Origin: Aureococcus anophagefferens
Taxonomy: Eukaryota; Sar; Pelagophyceae; Pelagomonadales; Pelagomonadaceae
Direction of reading: 5' to 3'
Assembly: GCF_000186865.1 (NCBI RefSeq)
Contig: NW_008705569.1
Span: forward strand, 377,307 to 441,306
Length of the DNA: 64,000 nt
The notes under the pieces are model-generated. The model did not search any database, was not told the origin of the DNA, and saw nothing but the letters and a program-made list of their open reading frames with translations. Below are positions 36,198-46,328 of the stretch, in pieces. Position 1 is the stretch's first letter. Every line of letters begins with the position of its first letter. The position numbers and the translations under genes are program-made.

Positions 36198-39100
36198 TTA
36201 CTTCCCGCCGGCGCGGGCCTTCTTGCAGTCGCGCCGGTGCTCCTTCCAGTGGCTCTCCTGGTGCGCCTTGGAGCAGTAGAAGGCGGCGCCGCAGCGCGCG
36301 CAGGCCTGGAGGTTCGCGCGGACGCCGCAGACGGCGCAGAACTTCTTCCGCTGCGCGCGGTCGCCCGGCGCGGCCGCGTCGCCGCCGATGGGGCCCATGA
36401 GGCCCGAGGCGCTCGTCGTCGTGAAGTTGCGGTCCGCGTGCTGGGGCCGGCTCCGCCGCGACCGGAGCGCGGCGGCGATCGCCGCGCGCGCGTCGTCGCG
36501 GTCGAAGCGGCGCGGGTCGTAGACGACGCGCGAACAATTCTTCTTGCGAAACTCCTCGTTGAGCAGCTTCCAGAAGGCCTCGGAGCCGGGGATGATGCGC
36601 CGCTCCTTGTCCTTGACGCTCGCGTTCGACGCGTCGTCGGCCGCGCCCACCAATCTGTTCACCTGGCTCGCGAAGTGCTGGGGCCCGCCGCAGTCCTCGG
36701 GGACCCCAGCGCCCTCCCCGCCCAGCAGCGCGGCGACGACGTCGTCGCCGCCGCCGCCCGCCGCGCGCCGGCCGACGGCCTCGACGGTGACGCGGTGCTC
36801 CCACCAGTCGCCGAGGTCCCAGACCCACGTGAGCTCGTCGCCGACGTCCGCGAGCACCTGGCCCAAACGAACGGCCGCGTCGGGGCCCAGGGCCCGGACG
36901 TACCAGGGTAGGTGGCACATGTCCATGGCCGTGGACTCGCGCGGCCCGAGCCACGGCTCGTGCGGCCGCCGCCGGAACGCGTGCGCGTGCATGTTCCGCG
37001 TGTAGCCGAACGCGGGCCGGAGCACGCGGTCGTCGAGGTCCGAGAGCGGGAGGCCCGCCGCGACGCGCAGGCGGCGCCAGATCGGCGGGTAGAGGCCGAC
37101 GACCTCGACCTTGATCGTGAACGTCGCGTCGCCGTCGTAGGCCGCCGCGCCGAGCCGTTCCGCGAACGCCGCGGCCCGGGGCTCGGCGTCGCGCGCGGCG
37201 CGGGCCGCGCGGCGCAGGATCGGATCGAGGGGCTGGTTGATCGTGACGTTCGGGCCCGGGGGCGTGGCAGCGGCCTTTGAGGCCCATGTCGGCCGGGGGG
37301 GCGATCATGAGGCTCTTGCGGTCCCAGCCCTTCGCGAGCAGGTCGTCCCTGATTGTCACGAGGAACGGGCCCTTGTAGTTGTCCATGTTGACGCAGGCGT
37401 TGCGGTCGCCCGACGGGTGCATGATGACCCACGAGCAGTAGACGCCGCCGCGGTAGACGCGCTGGGCCATCTCGAAGGGGTCGCCCCGGAGCTCCGGCGG
37501 CACGCGCGGCGCGCTCTTCGCCTCGCGCTCGAGCTGCCCGTTGCTCTCCGGGATAGGGCCAAAAATCGGGAGGGACATGTGGACCTTGCCCGACGCGACG
37601 AGCGACCGCATGTCGCCGCCCTCGTGGTAGATCGGGAGCACGGCGGTCGTGATGCCGTACTGGCCCCACGCGTCCGTGCTGAGGCCGTCGGCCTCGTCGT
37701 GGACCTGGCATTCGTAGTAGGACTTGAAGGCCACGGGCTTCGTCCCCGCCTCGCCGCCGGACATGACGGGCGCGTCGTTGTCGAGGCCGACGCCGTAGCC
37801 CCCGCCGACGACGAAGGTCGACTTCGACGTCGCCGCGGCCCAGGCCTGCGCGACGAGCGGGACGTCGTCGCCGAGGCGCGCGAGCTCGACCCAGCAGCCC
37901 GTCGCCGAGTCGTAGGCGTGGAAGCCCCGGCGGTAGGGCGCCGCGTGGGTCGCGCCCTCGAACTGCTTGTACTGCGCCGTAAGGTCCTCGAGCGACGCGC
38001 CGGACCGCTCCGTGTAGCCGCCGGCGACGACGCAGCGGGCCCCGCCGTCGAGGGGCACGACCGTCGCCTCCTGGATCGGCGGCGGCGCGTCGCCGAGGAG
38101 CGGCAGCGCGGCCCAGGCCCGCGCGGCGACGTCGAAGGCGTGGAACGCGCGGCACGTCTGGACGCCGCGGCCGCGGACGAGGACCGTCGACGAGTCGGGC
38201 GCGCCGGGCCAGATCTGGCCCCCGAAGACCATGATGCGGCCCTTCGCCGCGGCCGCGCTCGGCGGCTCGTACCAGCACGCGGCGTCCAACGTGCCCGTGC
38301 AGGGGCCCGGCGCGCGGATCTTGGACCACGCGCCCGTGGACAGGCGGCAGTGGAGCACGACGCTCGACTCGTAGACGCTTCTGCAGTGCGCGGTCTGTCC
38401 GCCGACGACGTAGAGGGCGTCGTCGACGATGACCATGCGGTGGCCCATGCGGGCCTTGGGCGCCTTGGCGCCCGGCGCGTCCAAGCGCCGCCACGCGAGC
38501 GTGTCGAGCGACAGCTCGTGGACGCCGCCCTCCGTGACGCTCGGCCCCTGGCGGGCCGCGCGGAGGTCGCCGCCCCAGACGACGACGGCGTTGGTCGCGG
38601 GCCGGTAGCAGGCGGCCGCGTCCTGGCGGGGCCGCGGCGCCGCGCCCGACGTCGCGACCTCGGCCCAGGCGCCCCGGCCCGCGTCGAAGCGCCAGACGCA
38701 GTTCACGGCCCGGACGAGGTGCGCGTCGCGCTCCGACGCGTCGCTGCAGAGCGGGCAGCCGAAGAGGCGGTAGACGACGCCGCCGGGCGCCGCCGCGACG
38801 GCGGCGCCGACGAGGTCCGGCGGCGTCGCCTCCTTCTCGTAGAGCGCGCGCCGCCTGAGGACGACGACGCGGCCGTCGCTGCCCGGCGCGCCGTAGCGGG
38901 CCGCGACGAGGCGCGGCGCGTCCGCGTCGAGGACGCGGAGCGCGGCGCGGGCCGTCGCGTCGAGCGCGGGGTCGCCGCGGAGCGCGAGCGCGTCGCGCAG
39001 CGCCGCGAGGGGCGGGCCCGGCGCGTAGTCGTCGACGCGCTCGAGGCAGCGGACCTTGACGAAGTGCGCCGCGACGGCGAGCGACGGCGACGCGCCGGCG

Positions 39101-40778
39101 AGCGCCGCGTCGCAGTGGGCCGCCGCGGCGGCGTGGGTCCACTGGCCCGGGTTGGAGACGAACGCGCCGAGCGCCGCGAGGCGCTCCATGCCCGCCTCGT
39201 CCCGGCGGCGGAGCGTCGCCTGGAACGCGAGCTGCAGGGCCGCGGCGAGGTGCTGCCGCGGCGACCGGGGCCCGTCGCCGGCCCACTCGTCGGCCATCGT
39301 CCGCGCGGCGCTCGACGCGTTGCCCGCCGCCGCCGCGCGCTCGCGGAACTCGTCCGGGCGCTCGGCCTCGACGAGCGCGGCGAGGAGCGCGTCGTCCGAG
39401 ACGAAGTCGCGCGCGTCGCGCGCGAGGCGCCTGACGTCGTCCGGGCACCGCATGAGCGAGCCGTCGTCGAGGTTCCGCACGACCTGGTCCGTGACCTCCT
39501 CCGCGAGCGTGCCGCCGTGGCGCAGGAGCAGCGCGACGAGCGGCTTTTCGAGGCCCTTCTTCTTCGGGTCCAGGCAGCCGCAGAGCGCGGCGGTGCCGAC
39601 GGCGTTGGCGCCCCCCGCGCTCTCCGCGTTCGGGTCCGCGCCGCGCCGCAGCAGCAGGAAGGCCGTCGCCGCGTGGCCGTTCTGCACCGCGACGCCGAGG
39701 CACGGCGTCCCCTTGGGCAGGCGCTTCCGCGCGTCGACGTTCGCGCCCGCGCGGATCAGGAGCTCGGCCGCGGGCCAGTAGCCGTGGTCGCAGGCCGTCC
39801 AGAGGGCCGTCATGCCCGTCTCCGACGTCTCCACGTCGACGTCGACGGGTTTTCCGGCCGCGGGCCGCAGCAGCAGCTCGAGCGTCCGCAGCGCGCCGTA
39901 CTGCGCCGCCATGGCCAGCGCGTGCGAGTCGGAGTCGACGCGCGCGTCGTCGCCGCGCGCGCCCATGCGCACGCACGTCGCCGCGAGGTCCTCGTAGCCG
40001 GCGTCGTTGCCTGGGCAGCAAAAGAGTGATTCAACGTCGCTTCAACGTGAGTGTTCCGCGCGCGCGCGTTCCGGAAAAAGCATCCACGCTTCGAGGCAGT
40101 TCCGAGAGATGATCGCTCGTCCAAAAATCAGCCAAAACCAGTCAAAAACGGCCGAGATCGGAGCCTTTGAAGTTGGGAATTTCGCTCTCTTTTGCTGCCC
40201 TGGTCGTTGCAGCACGCCATGAGGAGCTTCCGCGGCCCCAGGCCCCGCCGCTGCAGCTCGAAGAAGGCCGCGGCGCCGTAGTCCTTGAGGAGCGTCCGCG
40301 CGGCGGAGTAGAGCTGCTCCGCGCTGAGGCGCCGCTCGGGCCAGTGGAACGCGGACATGGGGATGCGCTCGCTCGGCCACGGCACGATCTCGAGGTTCGC
40401 GGCCCGGACGCCGACGGCCTTGTCGAGGCTGCTCGCGGACGCGATGGGGCGCTCGATGATGTCCCGGTTGCTCCGGTCGTCGTCGACGAGCACGGCGACG
40501 CGCTCGTCGCCGCTCCGCGCGACGACGAGGCCGCGCCGCCCGTTCAGCGCGACGGCGCCCGCGAGGCCCGAGATGCGGACCCGCGTGCCGGGAACGTACG
40601 ACTCGATGCCGTGCCGGACGGGCGCCGCCGGCGACTCCTCCTCGACGTGCGGCGGCGGCGACGGCGGCGGCGGCGACGGATCTCGCGGAACCGGCGGCGG
40701 CGACGGATCGTGCGGAACCGGCGGCGGCGCCGACGCCGCTCCTGAGCCCTTCTTCTTGTTGTTACGTTTTTTTCCCAT
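36198..40778 (-). CDS. Ankyrin-kelch-pRiA4b-MYND multidomain protein, introner-split, one frameshift
   Basis: Exons 40778-40211 and 40010-36198 give about 1459 aa. The N-terminus is Lys-rich (MGKKRNNKKKGSGAAS) and then Pro-rich. Ankyrin repeats lie at about 205-360 (TALWTACDHGYWPAAELLIR, LLLRRGADPNAE). Kelch-type beta-propeller repeats lie at about 600-960 (MGHRMVIVDDALYVVGGQ, GRIMVFGGQIWPG). A pRiA4b ORF-3-like domain lies at about 1140-1265 (FTIKVEVVGLYPPIWRRLRV). A C-terminal MYND finger has CAVCGVRANLQACARCG and YCSKAHQESHWKEHRRDC. The introner removal joins MACCN to DAGYEDLA. The frame shifts by one base between kelch and pRiA4b, most simply at the seven-C run near 37294-37300. It may be an assembly error. 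Confidence 0.75.
40011..40202 (-). mobile_element. Introner element, family B copy 2
   Basis: A 192-bp copy of the family-B element lies in the sense orientation of the minus-strand host gene. Terminal repeats are CAGGGCAGCAAAAG and CTGGGCAGCAAAAG. The 8-bp duplication is GCAACGAC (40203-40210 and 40003-40010). As in the copy at 27684, the only frame-restoring boundaries are GC (target duplication) and AG (element end). Confidence 0.92.
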
Positions 40779-41264
40779 CTTCTTGGTGTTTTGGACAGCA
40801 AATTTGTTGCACTTGTTGCAGCGGCAGCTCAAGATCTCGCACCCATTGTGAGAGCGGCGAGCGCGGCCAAGGTTGTTGTGTGCAGCGCAAGCTCAAGATC
40901 TCGCTCTCCCATGTGATGCGGCGACGGCCCCGAGTTGTTGCACTACAATTAGACGGCAAGTTGCGGAATCAGCCGCGCGCCCCAGGACCAGTCGATGCGG
41001 CCGCCCTCTTCAGGACGCCTCCCTAGCGTCACAATCGTACTCAGCTTTACTACATCGCCACCAACTCGACGTTCCTGGCGAGATCGGGCCGCTCCACTGG
41101 CGGCGACCAATCGGCGGTCGACGCGCGCGGGCGCAGCTCCTCCGGGCCTCTCGCGGCCAGGAGAACCTGGCTCCGTGGGAGCGAACGACGGTGAAATCTT
41201 CTTACGAAGCGGCGTGCGCCGGTCGGCGGTGGCGGCAGCTCCTCCGGGCTTTCCGCGGGGCGCG
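40779..41264. other. Intergenic region without a supported gene
   Basis: It contains the direct duplication AGCTCAAGATCTCGC (40826-40840 and 40889-40903), about 63 bp apart and embedded in otherwise diverged sequence, and a second pair GCAGCTCCTCCGGGC near 41130 and 41234. Open frames here have no motifs or typical codon bias. It probably holds the promoter of the multidomain gene and the 3' end of the small gene to its right. Confidence 0.45.
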
Positions 41265-41726
41265 CTAGGAGATCTCCATTCGGCTGTCGCACCAGAACCA
41301 CTCGCCCTGCTGGTTGCCCTGGTTCTTCACGCCGTCGGGCCCGTCGTCGTCGCAGAGGCCGAGCTGGGGCAGCGACACCGTCGTGCGCACCTCCGCTTGC
41401 GGGTAGAACCAGCCGCCTACGCGAGTCCGCGCGTCGAGGCCGGCCGTCACGCGCGCGGCGGCAAAGCGATCGTCCCCGGCTGCAGTCTCGGACCCCCCGA
41501 CGGCGCAGACGGCGTCGAGCGCGCGGCGCGGCGGGGTCGCGCGGCGGGGCGCGCGCGGCGGCAGGACGCGGCGACGCGCTGAGCTCCGTGCCGTTCTTGA
41601 GGTGGCCCCCATTCTTTTGATTGTAGCGCACCTGGGACGCGCGCCGTCCGACGCCGCGCGGACGCGCGGGGGCGAGGGGCTGCGCGGGAGGGGGGAGGGG
41701 AAGGGGCGACGCACAATATCACTCAT
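41265..41726 (-). CDS. Small spliced gene, 92-aa protein of unknown function
   Basis: Proposed exons are 41726-41715 (MSDI), 41631-41580 and 41479-41265. The joins give MSDIVRYNQKNGGHLKNGTE, then a final exon with ARTRVGGWFYPQAEVRTTVS and SLPQLGLCDDDGPDGVKNQG. The exon lengths sum to a multiple of three and end in TAG. Intron 1 has GTGCGT..CCCAG boundaries. Intron 2 only keeps frame as GC..AG. The segments are non-repetitive and balanced in composition, unlike the Arg/Pro-rich shadow frames around them. I recognise no family. A cytosolic small protein is likely. The gene is divergent from NMD3. Confidence 0.5.
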   Translation of the reverse strand: MSDIVRRPFPSPLPRSPSPPRVRAASDGARPRCATIKRMGATSRTARSSARRRVLPPRAPRRATPPRRALDAVCAVGGSETAAGDDRFAAARVTAGLDARTRVGGWFYPQAEVRTTVSLPQLGLCDDDGPDGVKNQGNQQGEWFWCDSRMEIS

Positions 41727-41891
41727 TGTTAATTTCCGAAGGCGACGAGGGGCTGGCACACACACAACTCGGCCGAGATCAGCCTTGATACTGAAGTGAA
41801 CTGCTTTGTGAAGTCTCGTTGCCGACAATATTGCCCTCCCCTGGTGTCATCGCCCGTCTCTGCTTCGGCCGCGCCGCCGACCAAGGGCGCG

Positions 41892-43556
41892 ATGCAGCGC
41901 GTCGAGGTGCCCCCCCGGCACGACGACGCCATGGCCACGGACGCGCCGCGCCCGGACGTGCTCCTGGGCCGCTGCTGCGAGTGCGGCGTGGGCCTGGACG
42001 TGTCCGTGAACCCGACGTCGACCTGCGTGAACTGCCTGCGCGCGCGCATCGACATCACGGAGGGCATCTGCACGAGCACGAACCTGTTCAAGTGCCGGCG
42101 CTGCCTGCGCTACTGCGCGGGCCCGACGACCTACGTCGAGGCCGAGCTCGAGTCGCGCGAGCTCATGGCGCTCTGCCTCAAGCGCGTCAAGGGCCTCAAG
42201 CGCGTCAAGGTCGCGGACGCCGCGTGGATCTGGACCGAGCCCCACTCCATGCGCCTCAAGGTGGAGCTCACGGTGCAGAAGGAGGTGGACAACGGCGCGA
42301 TCATGCAGCAGCCCTTGCTCTGCGAGTTCGTGGTGCGGAACCAGCAGTGCGGCGACTGCCAGGCGGCGTTCGCGTCCATGGCCTGGACGGCGTCCGTCCA
42401 GGTGCGCCAGCGCGTGGACCACAAGCGCACCTTCTTCTACCTCGAGCAGGTCATCCTCAAGAAGCACGCCCAGGCCGCGGCGGTCAAGATCGAGCAGTTC
42501 CGCGACGGGTTGGACTTCTTCTTCAAGGCGAAGAACGACGCCGTGCGCTTCGTCAACTTTTTGAACGACTGCGTGCCCACGAAGGTCAAGGACACGAAGA
42601 AGTTGGTGTCCGCCGACACGCACTCGAACCTGTTCAACCACCAGTACACGTCGCTCGTGGAGTTGGCGCCCGCGTGCAAGGACGATCTGGTGCTCCTGGA
42701 CGCGCGGACCGCGGCGCGGTTAGGGTCGCTGCCGCGCGTCGTCCTCGTGCGCTCCGTCAACGCCGTCGTGCGCTTGGTGGACCCGCGCACGGCCCAGCTG
42801 GCGGAGCTCGGCGCGGACGCGTACTGGCGGTCGCCGCCGCGAGTATTGGTGTCCGCGGGCCAGCTCGAGGCCTTCGTCGTGCTCGACAGCGACCGCGTCG
42901 CGCCCGTGACGCTGAAAAAGGCCCCCGCCGACGAAGAAAAATCCAAAAAGCGGCGCCGGTCGGCCCACGCGACGCAGGGCGGCGTCCGCCTCGTGCGCGG
43001 CTACGTCGCCGACGTCACTTTGGCGCGCGAGGCCGACCTCGGCCGCAACGACGCGACGCTGCTCGTGCGCACGCACCTCGGCGCTTTGCTGCGCGCGGGC
43101 GACAAGGTCATGGGCTACGACCTGCGGGCGACGAATTTGCCCGGGGAATGCGACGCGGATCTGGAGAGCCTCGGCGCGCCGGACGTCGTCCTCGTGCGCA
43201 AGGCGCCCCAGTCCATGCAGGACGACGAGGACGGCGAGGCCGCGGGCGCGAAGAAGCGCGCCTGGCGCCTCGACAACCTCGACGTCGACGAGACCCACGA
43301 CGACGACGCGGGCAAGTTCGCCGCGGAGACGCGCGAGCGCGACCTGGAGATCTTCCGGCAGCAGCTCGAGACGGACCGGGACATGCGCGGCCGCGTGAAC
43401 CTGTACAAGGACCCGAGCGGCGTGCTCGACGACGCGCCGGCCGAGGACCCCGACGCCATCAAGCTCGACGAGCTCCTCGACGCGGTCCACCTCGACGCGA
43501 CGCCCGCGGACGCCGTCGAGGACGCGGTCGACGACGCGGACCTCGCGGCGCTCTAA
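41892..43556 (+). CDS. NMD3: 60S ribosomal export protein NMD3
   Basis: This 554-residue protein starts at the ATG at 41892 (MQRVEVPPRHDDAMATDAPR); a second Met at 41931 is also possible. The N-terminal zinc region (CCECGVGLDV, CVNCLRARIDITEGI, CRRCLRYC, CGDC) is the NMD3 hallmark, followed by the conserved ITEGICTSTNLFKCRRCLRY stretch and core blocks (SNLFNHQYTSLVELAPACKDDLVLLD). NMD3 joins pre-60S subunits in the nucleus and supplies the export signal for CRM1; the acidic C-terminal tail fits that role. The stop codon overlaps the stop of the convergent gene. Confidence 0.95.
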   Translation: MQRVEVPPRHDDAMATDAPRPDVLLGRCCECGVGLDVSVNPTSTCVNCLRARIDITEGICTSTNLFKCRRCLRYCAGPTTYVEAELESRELMALCLKRVKGLKRVKVADAAWIWTEPHSMRLKVELTVQKEVDNGAIMQQPLLCEFVVRNQQCGDCQAAFASMAWTASVQVRQRVDHKRTFFYLEQVILKKHAQAAAVKIEQFRDGLDFFFKAKNDAVRFVNFLNDCVPTKVKDTKKLVSADTHSNLFNHQYTSLVELAPACKDDLVLLDARTAARLGSLPRVVLVRSVNAVVRLVDPRTAQLAELGADAYWRSPPRVLVSAGQLEAFVVLDSDRVAPVTLKKAPADEEKSKKRRRSAHATQGGVRLVRGYVADVTLAREADLGRNDATLLVRTHLGALLRAGDKVMGYDLRATNLPGECDADLESLGAPDVVLVRKAPQSMQDDEDGEAAGAKKRAWRLDNLDVDETHDDDAGKFAAETRERDLEIFRQQLETDRDMRGRVNLYKDPSGVLDDAPAEDPDAIKLDELLDAVHLDATPADAVEDAVDDADLAAL

Positions 43557-44137
43557 GCGTGCTTATCCTGCGCGTAGAAGACCCCGACCAGGCGCCGCTC
43601 CTTGCGCACGAGGAGGCGGTAGGCGACGACGGACATGAGGCCCTCCTTCCGGGAGACCGTCGTCCCGGACTGGCCCACGAAGACGGGGATGGACAGCGAC
43701 ACGTCGCCCGCGTCGAGGACGCAGTCCGCGACGCTCAGGCCGTCGTGCGCGAGCTGGACGCGGAGCGTCGACTGCCGCGTCTTCGGGTCCGTGTCGATTT
43801 TCCAGGTCCCGCCCGTGACGGCCCAGCGGTAGTTCGTGCCGAGCGCGAGGCCCCGCAGCGGCCGCGGGCCGTCGACGACCTCCACGACGCCGCCGGCCGC
43901 GTATTTCAAATCCAGCGCGAACTCCGTCCGTCCGTAGCTCGCCCAGCGCGGCGGCATCCACGTGCCCGTCTCGCGGCCGAAGTCGAGCGAGCATGCGTGC
44001 GTCGCGCCCTCCAAAGAGGCGCGCGGCGCGAGGCGGTGGCTCGAGCGACGCGGCGCGAGGCGCTGCCGCAACGGCTGCAGCGCAGACGTGCACGCGGCGA
44101 CGACGCCGAGAAGAACTGCCGATCTATGCATTGCCAT
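43553..44137 (-). CDS. Probable plastid or secretory protein of unknown function
   Basis: This 194-residue protein starts MAMHRSAVLLGVVAACTSAL, a signal peptide followed by an Arg/Ser/Pro-rich transit-like segment (QPLRQRLAPRRSSHRLAPRA). That pattern fits import into a secondary plastid, though without the usual Phe after the cleavage site. The mature part is beta-rich: FALDLKYAAGGVVEVVDGP, YRWAVTGGTWKIDTDPKTR, LRVQLAHDGLSVADCVLDAG, VAYRLLVRKERRLVGVFYA. No family is named with confidence. It is convergent with NMD3, with stop codons overlapping by two bases. Confidence 0.75.
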   Translation of the reverse strand: MAMHRSAVLLGVVAACTSALQPLRQRLAPRRSSHRLAPRASLEGATHACSLDFGRETGTWMPPRWASYGRTEFALDLKYAAGGVVEVVDGPRPLRGLALGTNYRWAVTGGTWKIDTDPKTRQSTLRVQLAHDGLSVADCVLDAGDVSLSIPVFVGQSGTTVSRKEGLMSVVAYRLLVRKERRLVGVFYAQDKHA

Positions 44138-44241
44138 TGATTGCTGATCTGGCTGCAACACAGGGTAAATGTCTCTTCATCGAGCTTCATTAACCACTAT
44201 GGAGATGCGTTCTAACTGCGTAGCGCATAGCCTGCCCCCCG

Positions 44242-46142
44242 ATGCTCGCATTGTTGCTCGCCGTCGTGGCGCCGGGCGCCTCCGCGGCCCTGGCCTGCGC
44301 GGCCAACGGCGGCGGCGACCTCAAGGCCCATCTCCTCGAGGACTACGACCCGACGATCATCCCCGACGCGCCGCTGGCGCTGGAGATCCACCCGTCCATT
44401 TTTAAAATCCAGGTCAACGCGGCGGACAAGACCGTGGACGTCGTCGCCTGGTGGCGCCACTACTGGACCGACGCGCGCCTCAGCTGGGACCCGAAGGACT
44501 GGAACAACGTCACCGAGTTCGTCGCGTACCACGAGGAGGACAAGGAGATCTGGGTCCCGGACACGGGCGTCGGTGCGCCGGCGTCTCGCGCGTGTTGCTG
44601 AGTTATTTATGTTTATTGTTGTAGGTCCTCGAGTCGTCGCCGAGCGAGTACACGTACCTCTCGGACGTGAACAGCGCGACGGCGCAGGTGTCGCACGAGG
44701 GCCGCGTCTTCCTGTCGCGGCCCCTGCACCTCACGCTGTTCTGCGACATGGACCTCGCGCTCTTCCCCTTCGACAAGCAGCGCTGCGACTTCACGGTGGG
44801 CGCCTGGGCCTACGACGGCCTCGGCGTCGAGATCTGGCCGTCGCGTGGCGGCCGGGACCTCCGCGACAGCACGTGGCTGGACCTCGATTCCCTGGGCGAG
44901 ATCGAGGAGTACGACCTCGTCAAGGTCCTCGCGGACCGGGCCGAGACGTACTACTCCTGCTGCCCGGGCACGCCCTACTACGCGCTGCGGTACACGCTCG
45001 TGCTGAAGCGGCGGTCGCGGTTCTACATCTGGTGCCTCATGTTCCCGTTGTTCATGTCGACGCTCATCGGGTTCCTGACGTTCCTGGTGAACCCCGCGGC
45101 GGGCGAGCGCATCGGCCTGGGCATCACCGTGGTGTTGACCATCGTCGCGATCCTGTGGATCGTCGTCGACATCCTGCCCAAGAACAACGTCGTCACCTTC
45201 CTCCAGAAGATCTACCTGAGCTCCTTCGCGACGGCGCTCCTGACGCTCATGGTCTCCATCGTCACGGTGAGCCTCTGCCTCGTCACGTCGGAGGACAACG
45301 GCATGAAGAGCCGGCGGACGCTGCTCGACGCGTTCTTCTCCGCCGACGAGGACAACGACGGCGTGCTGGACCAGCACGAGCTGCGCAAGGCGGTGCGGTC
45401 CCTGGGCCTCAGCGACAAGGAGATGAAGCAGGTGCTGCGCCTCTGCGGGAGGGACCCCGTGCCCTTCGACGTCTGGGACGCCGTCGTCGACAAGATCTGC
45501 CAGGCGAACGTCTTCGCGACGAGCCACAACTTTCTGATCGGCGGCCTGCTGAAGCACTTCATCGACCGCGAGCACCGGCGGCGCGTCGGCGCCGTGAAGC
45601 GGCGGAGCCTCATGAAGCAGCGCGCCTCGTCCATATCGCCGGAGCCGCGGACGGACGCGCCGCCGCGGCCGCCGCGCCTCGACGACGCCGGGTCCACGAA
45701 GGCCCTCGACGCGACGGACTCCACGCGGTCCGTCGTCGGCGCGGACAGCGCGCGGTCCGTCGTCGGCGGCAGCGAGGGCGACCTGCTCGGCGCCCTCACG
45801 GACGGCATCTTCCGGCCGCCCGGCGACGACGGCGGCGGCGACCCGGGCGAGAAGTACGAGTGGAACCCGCCGCTCGAGCGCTTCGACTCGGGGCGGTCGT
45901 CCGTGTTCCTCGCGGACAAGGGCGTCGTCGAGGAGAACGACACGAAGGAGCTCACGGAGGAGATCGGCCGGGCCCTCGCGGGGAAGATCGACATGGCCGC
46001 GGGCCTCCTGCTGCCCGCGCTCTACATCGGCTACGTCTTCTTCCTCTGTCTAGACCTCGGCTTCCCGCTCCCGGGCCACGTGCCCAAGGCGTCCGTGGAG
46101 GTCCTCTACAACGCGTCCCAGCCGACGGTGCTCTATTACTAG
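44242..46142 (+). CDS. Cys-loop (pentameric) ligand-gated ion channel with cytoplasmic EF-hand
   Basis: Exons 44242-44568 and 44625-46142 (56-nt intron) give 614 aa. A signal peptide (MLALLLAVVAPGASAA) precedes the ligand-binding domain. The Cys-loop is canonical: CDMDLALFPFDKQRC, 13 residues between Cys about 149 and 163. The helices are M1 FYIWCLMFPLFMSTLIGFL, M2 GERIGLGITVVLTIVAILW (Gly-Glu before M2 as in cation-selective channels), M3 IYLSSFATALLTLMVSIVT, and M4 near 566-590. The roughly 235-residue M3-M4 loop holds a textbook EF-hand (DEDNDGVLDQHE, about 350) followed by a degenerate partner. It is a plasma-membrane or organelle receptor channel, probably calcium-modulated. The ligand is unknown. 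Confidence 0.9.
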
Positions 46143-46328
46143 GTGGTCTGTCTTGTCTTCGCTGGGGCGTGCGCCGGCGCCGTCGGCCGCGCGGGCGCCG
46201 TCGACGGCGTCGGTGTCGACGGCGTCGGTGTCGACGGCGTCGGACGCGTCCATGCGGCGGCCCGCCGGGCGATCGATCGAACACCGTCATGATGGCTTCG
46301 CACCCTTGAGCACTGCAGCGCACACGCC

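Noticed and set aside
36659..40021. 1120-codon minus-strand frame parallel to the ankyrin-kelch gene
   Set aside because: It is the Arg-rich shifted frame of that gene and carries none of the repeats.
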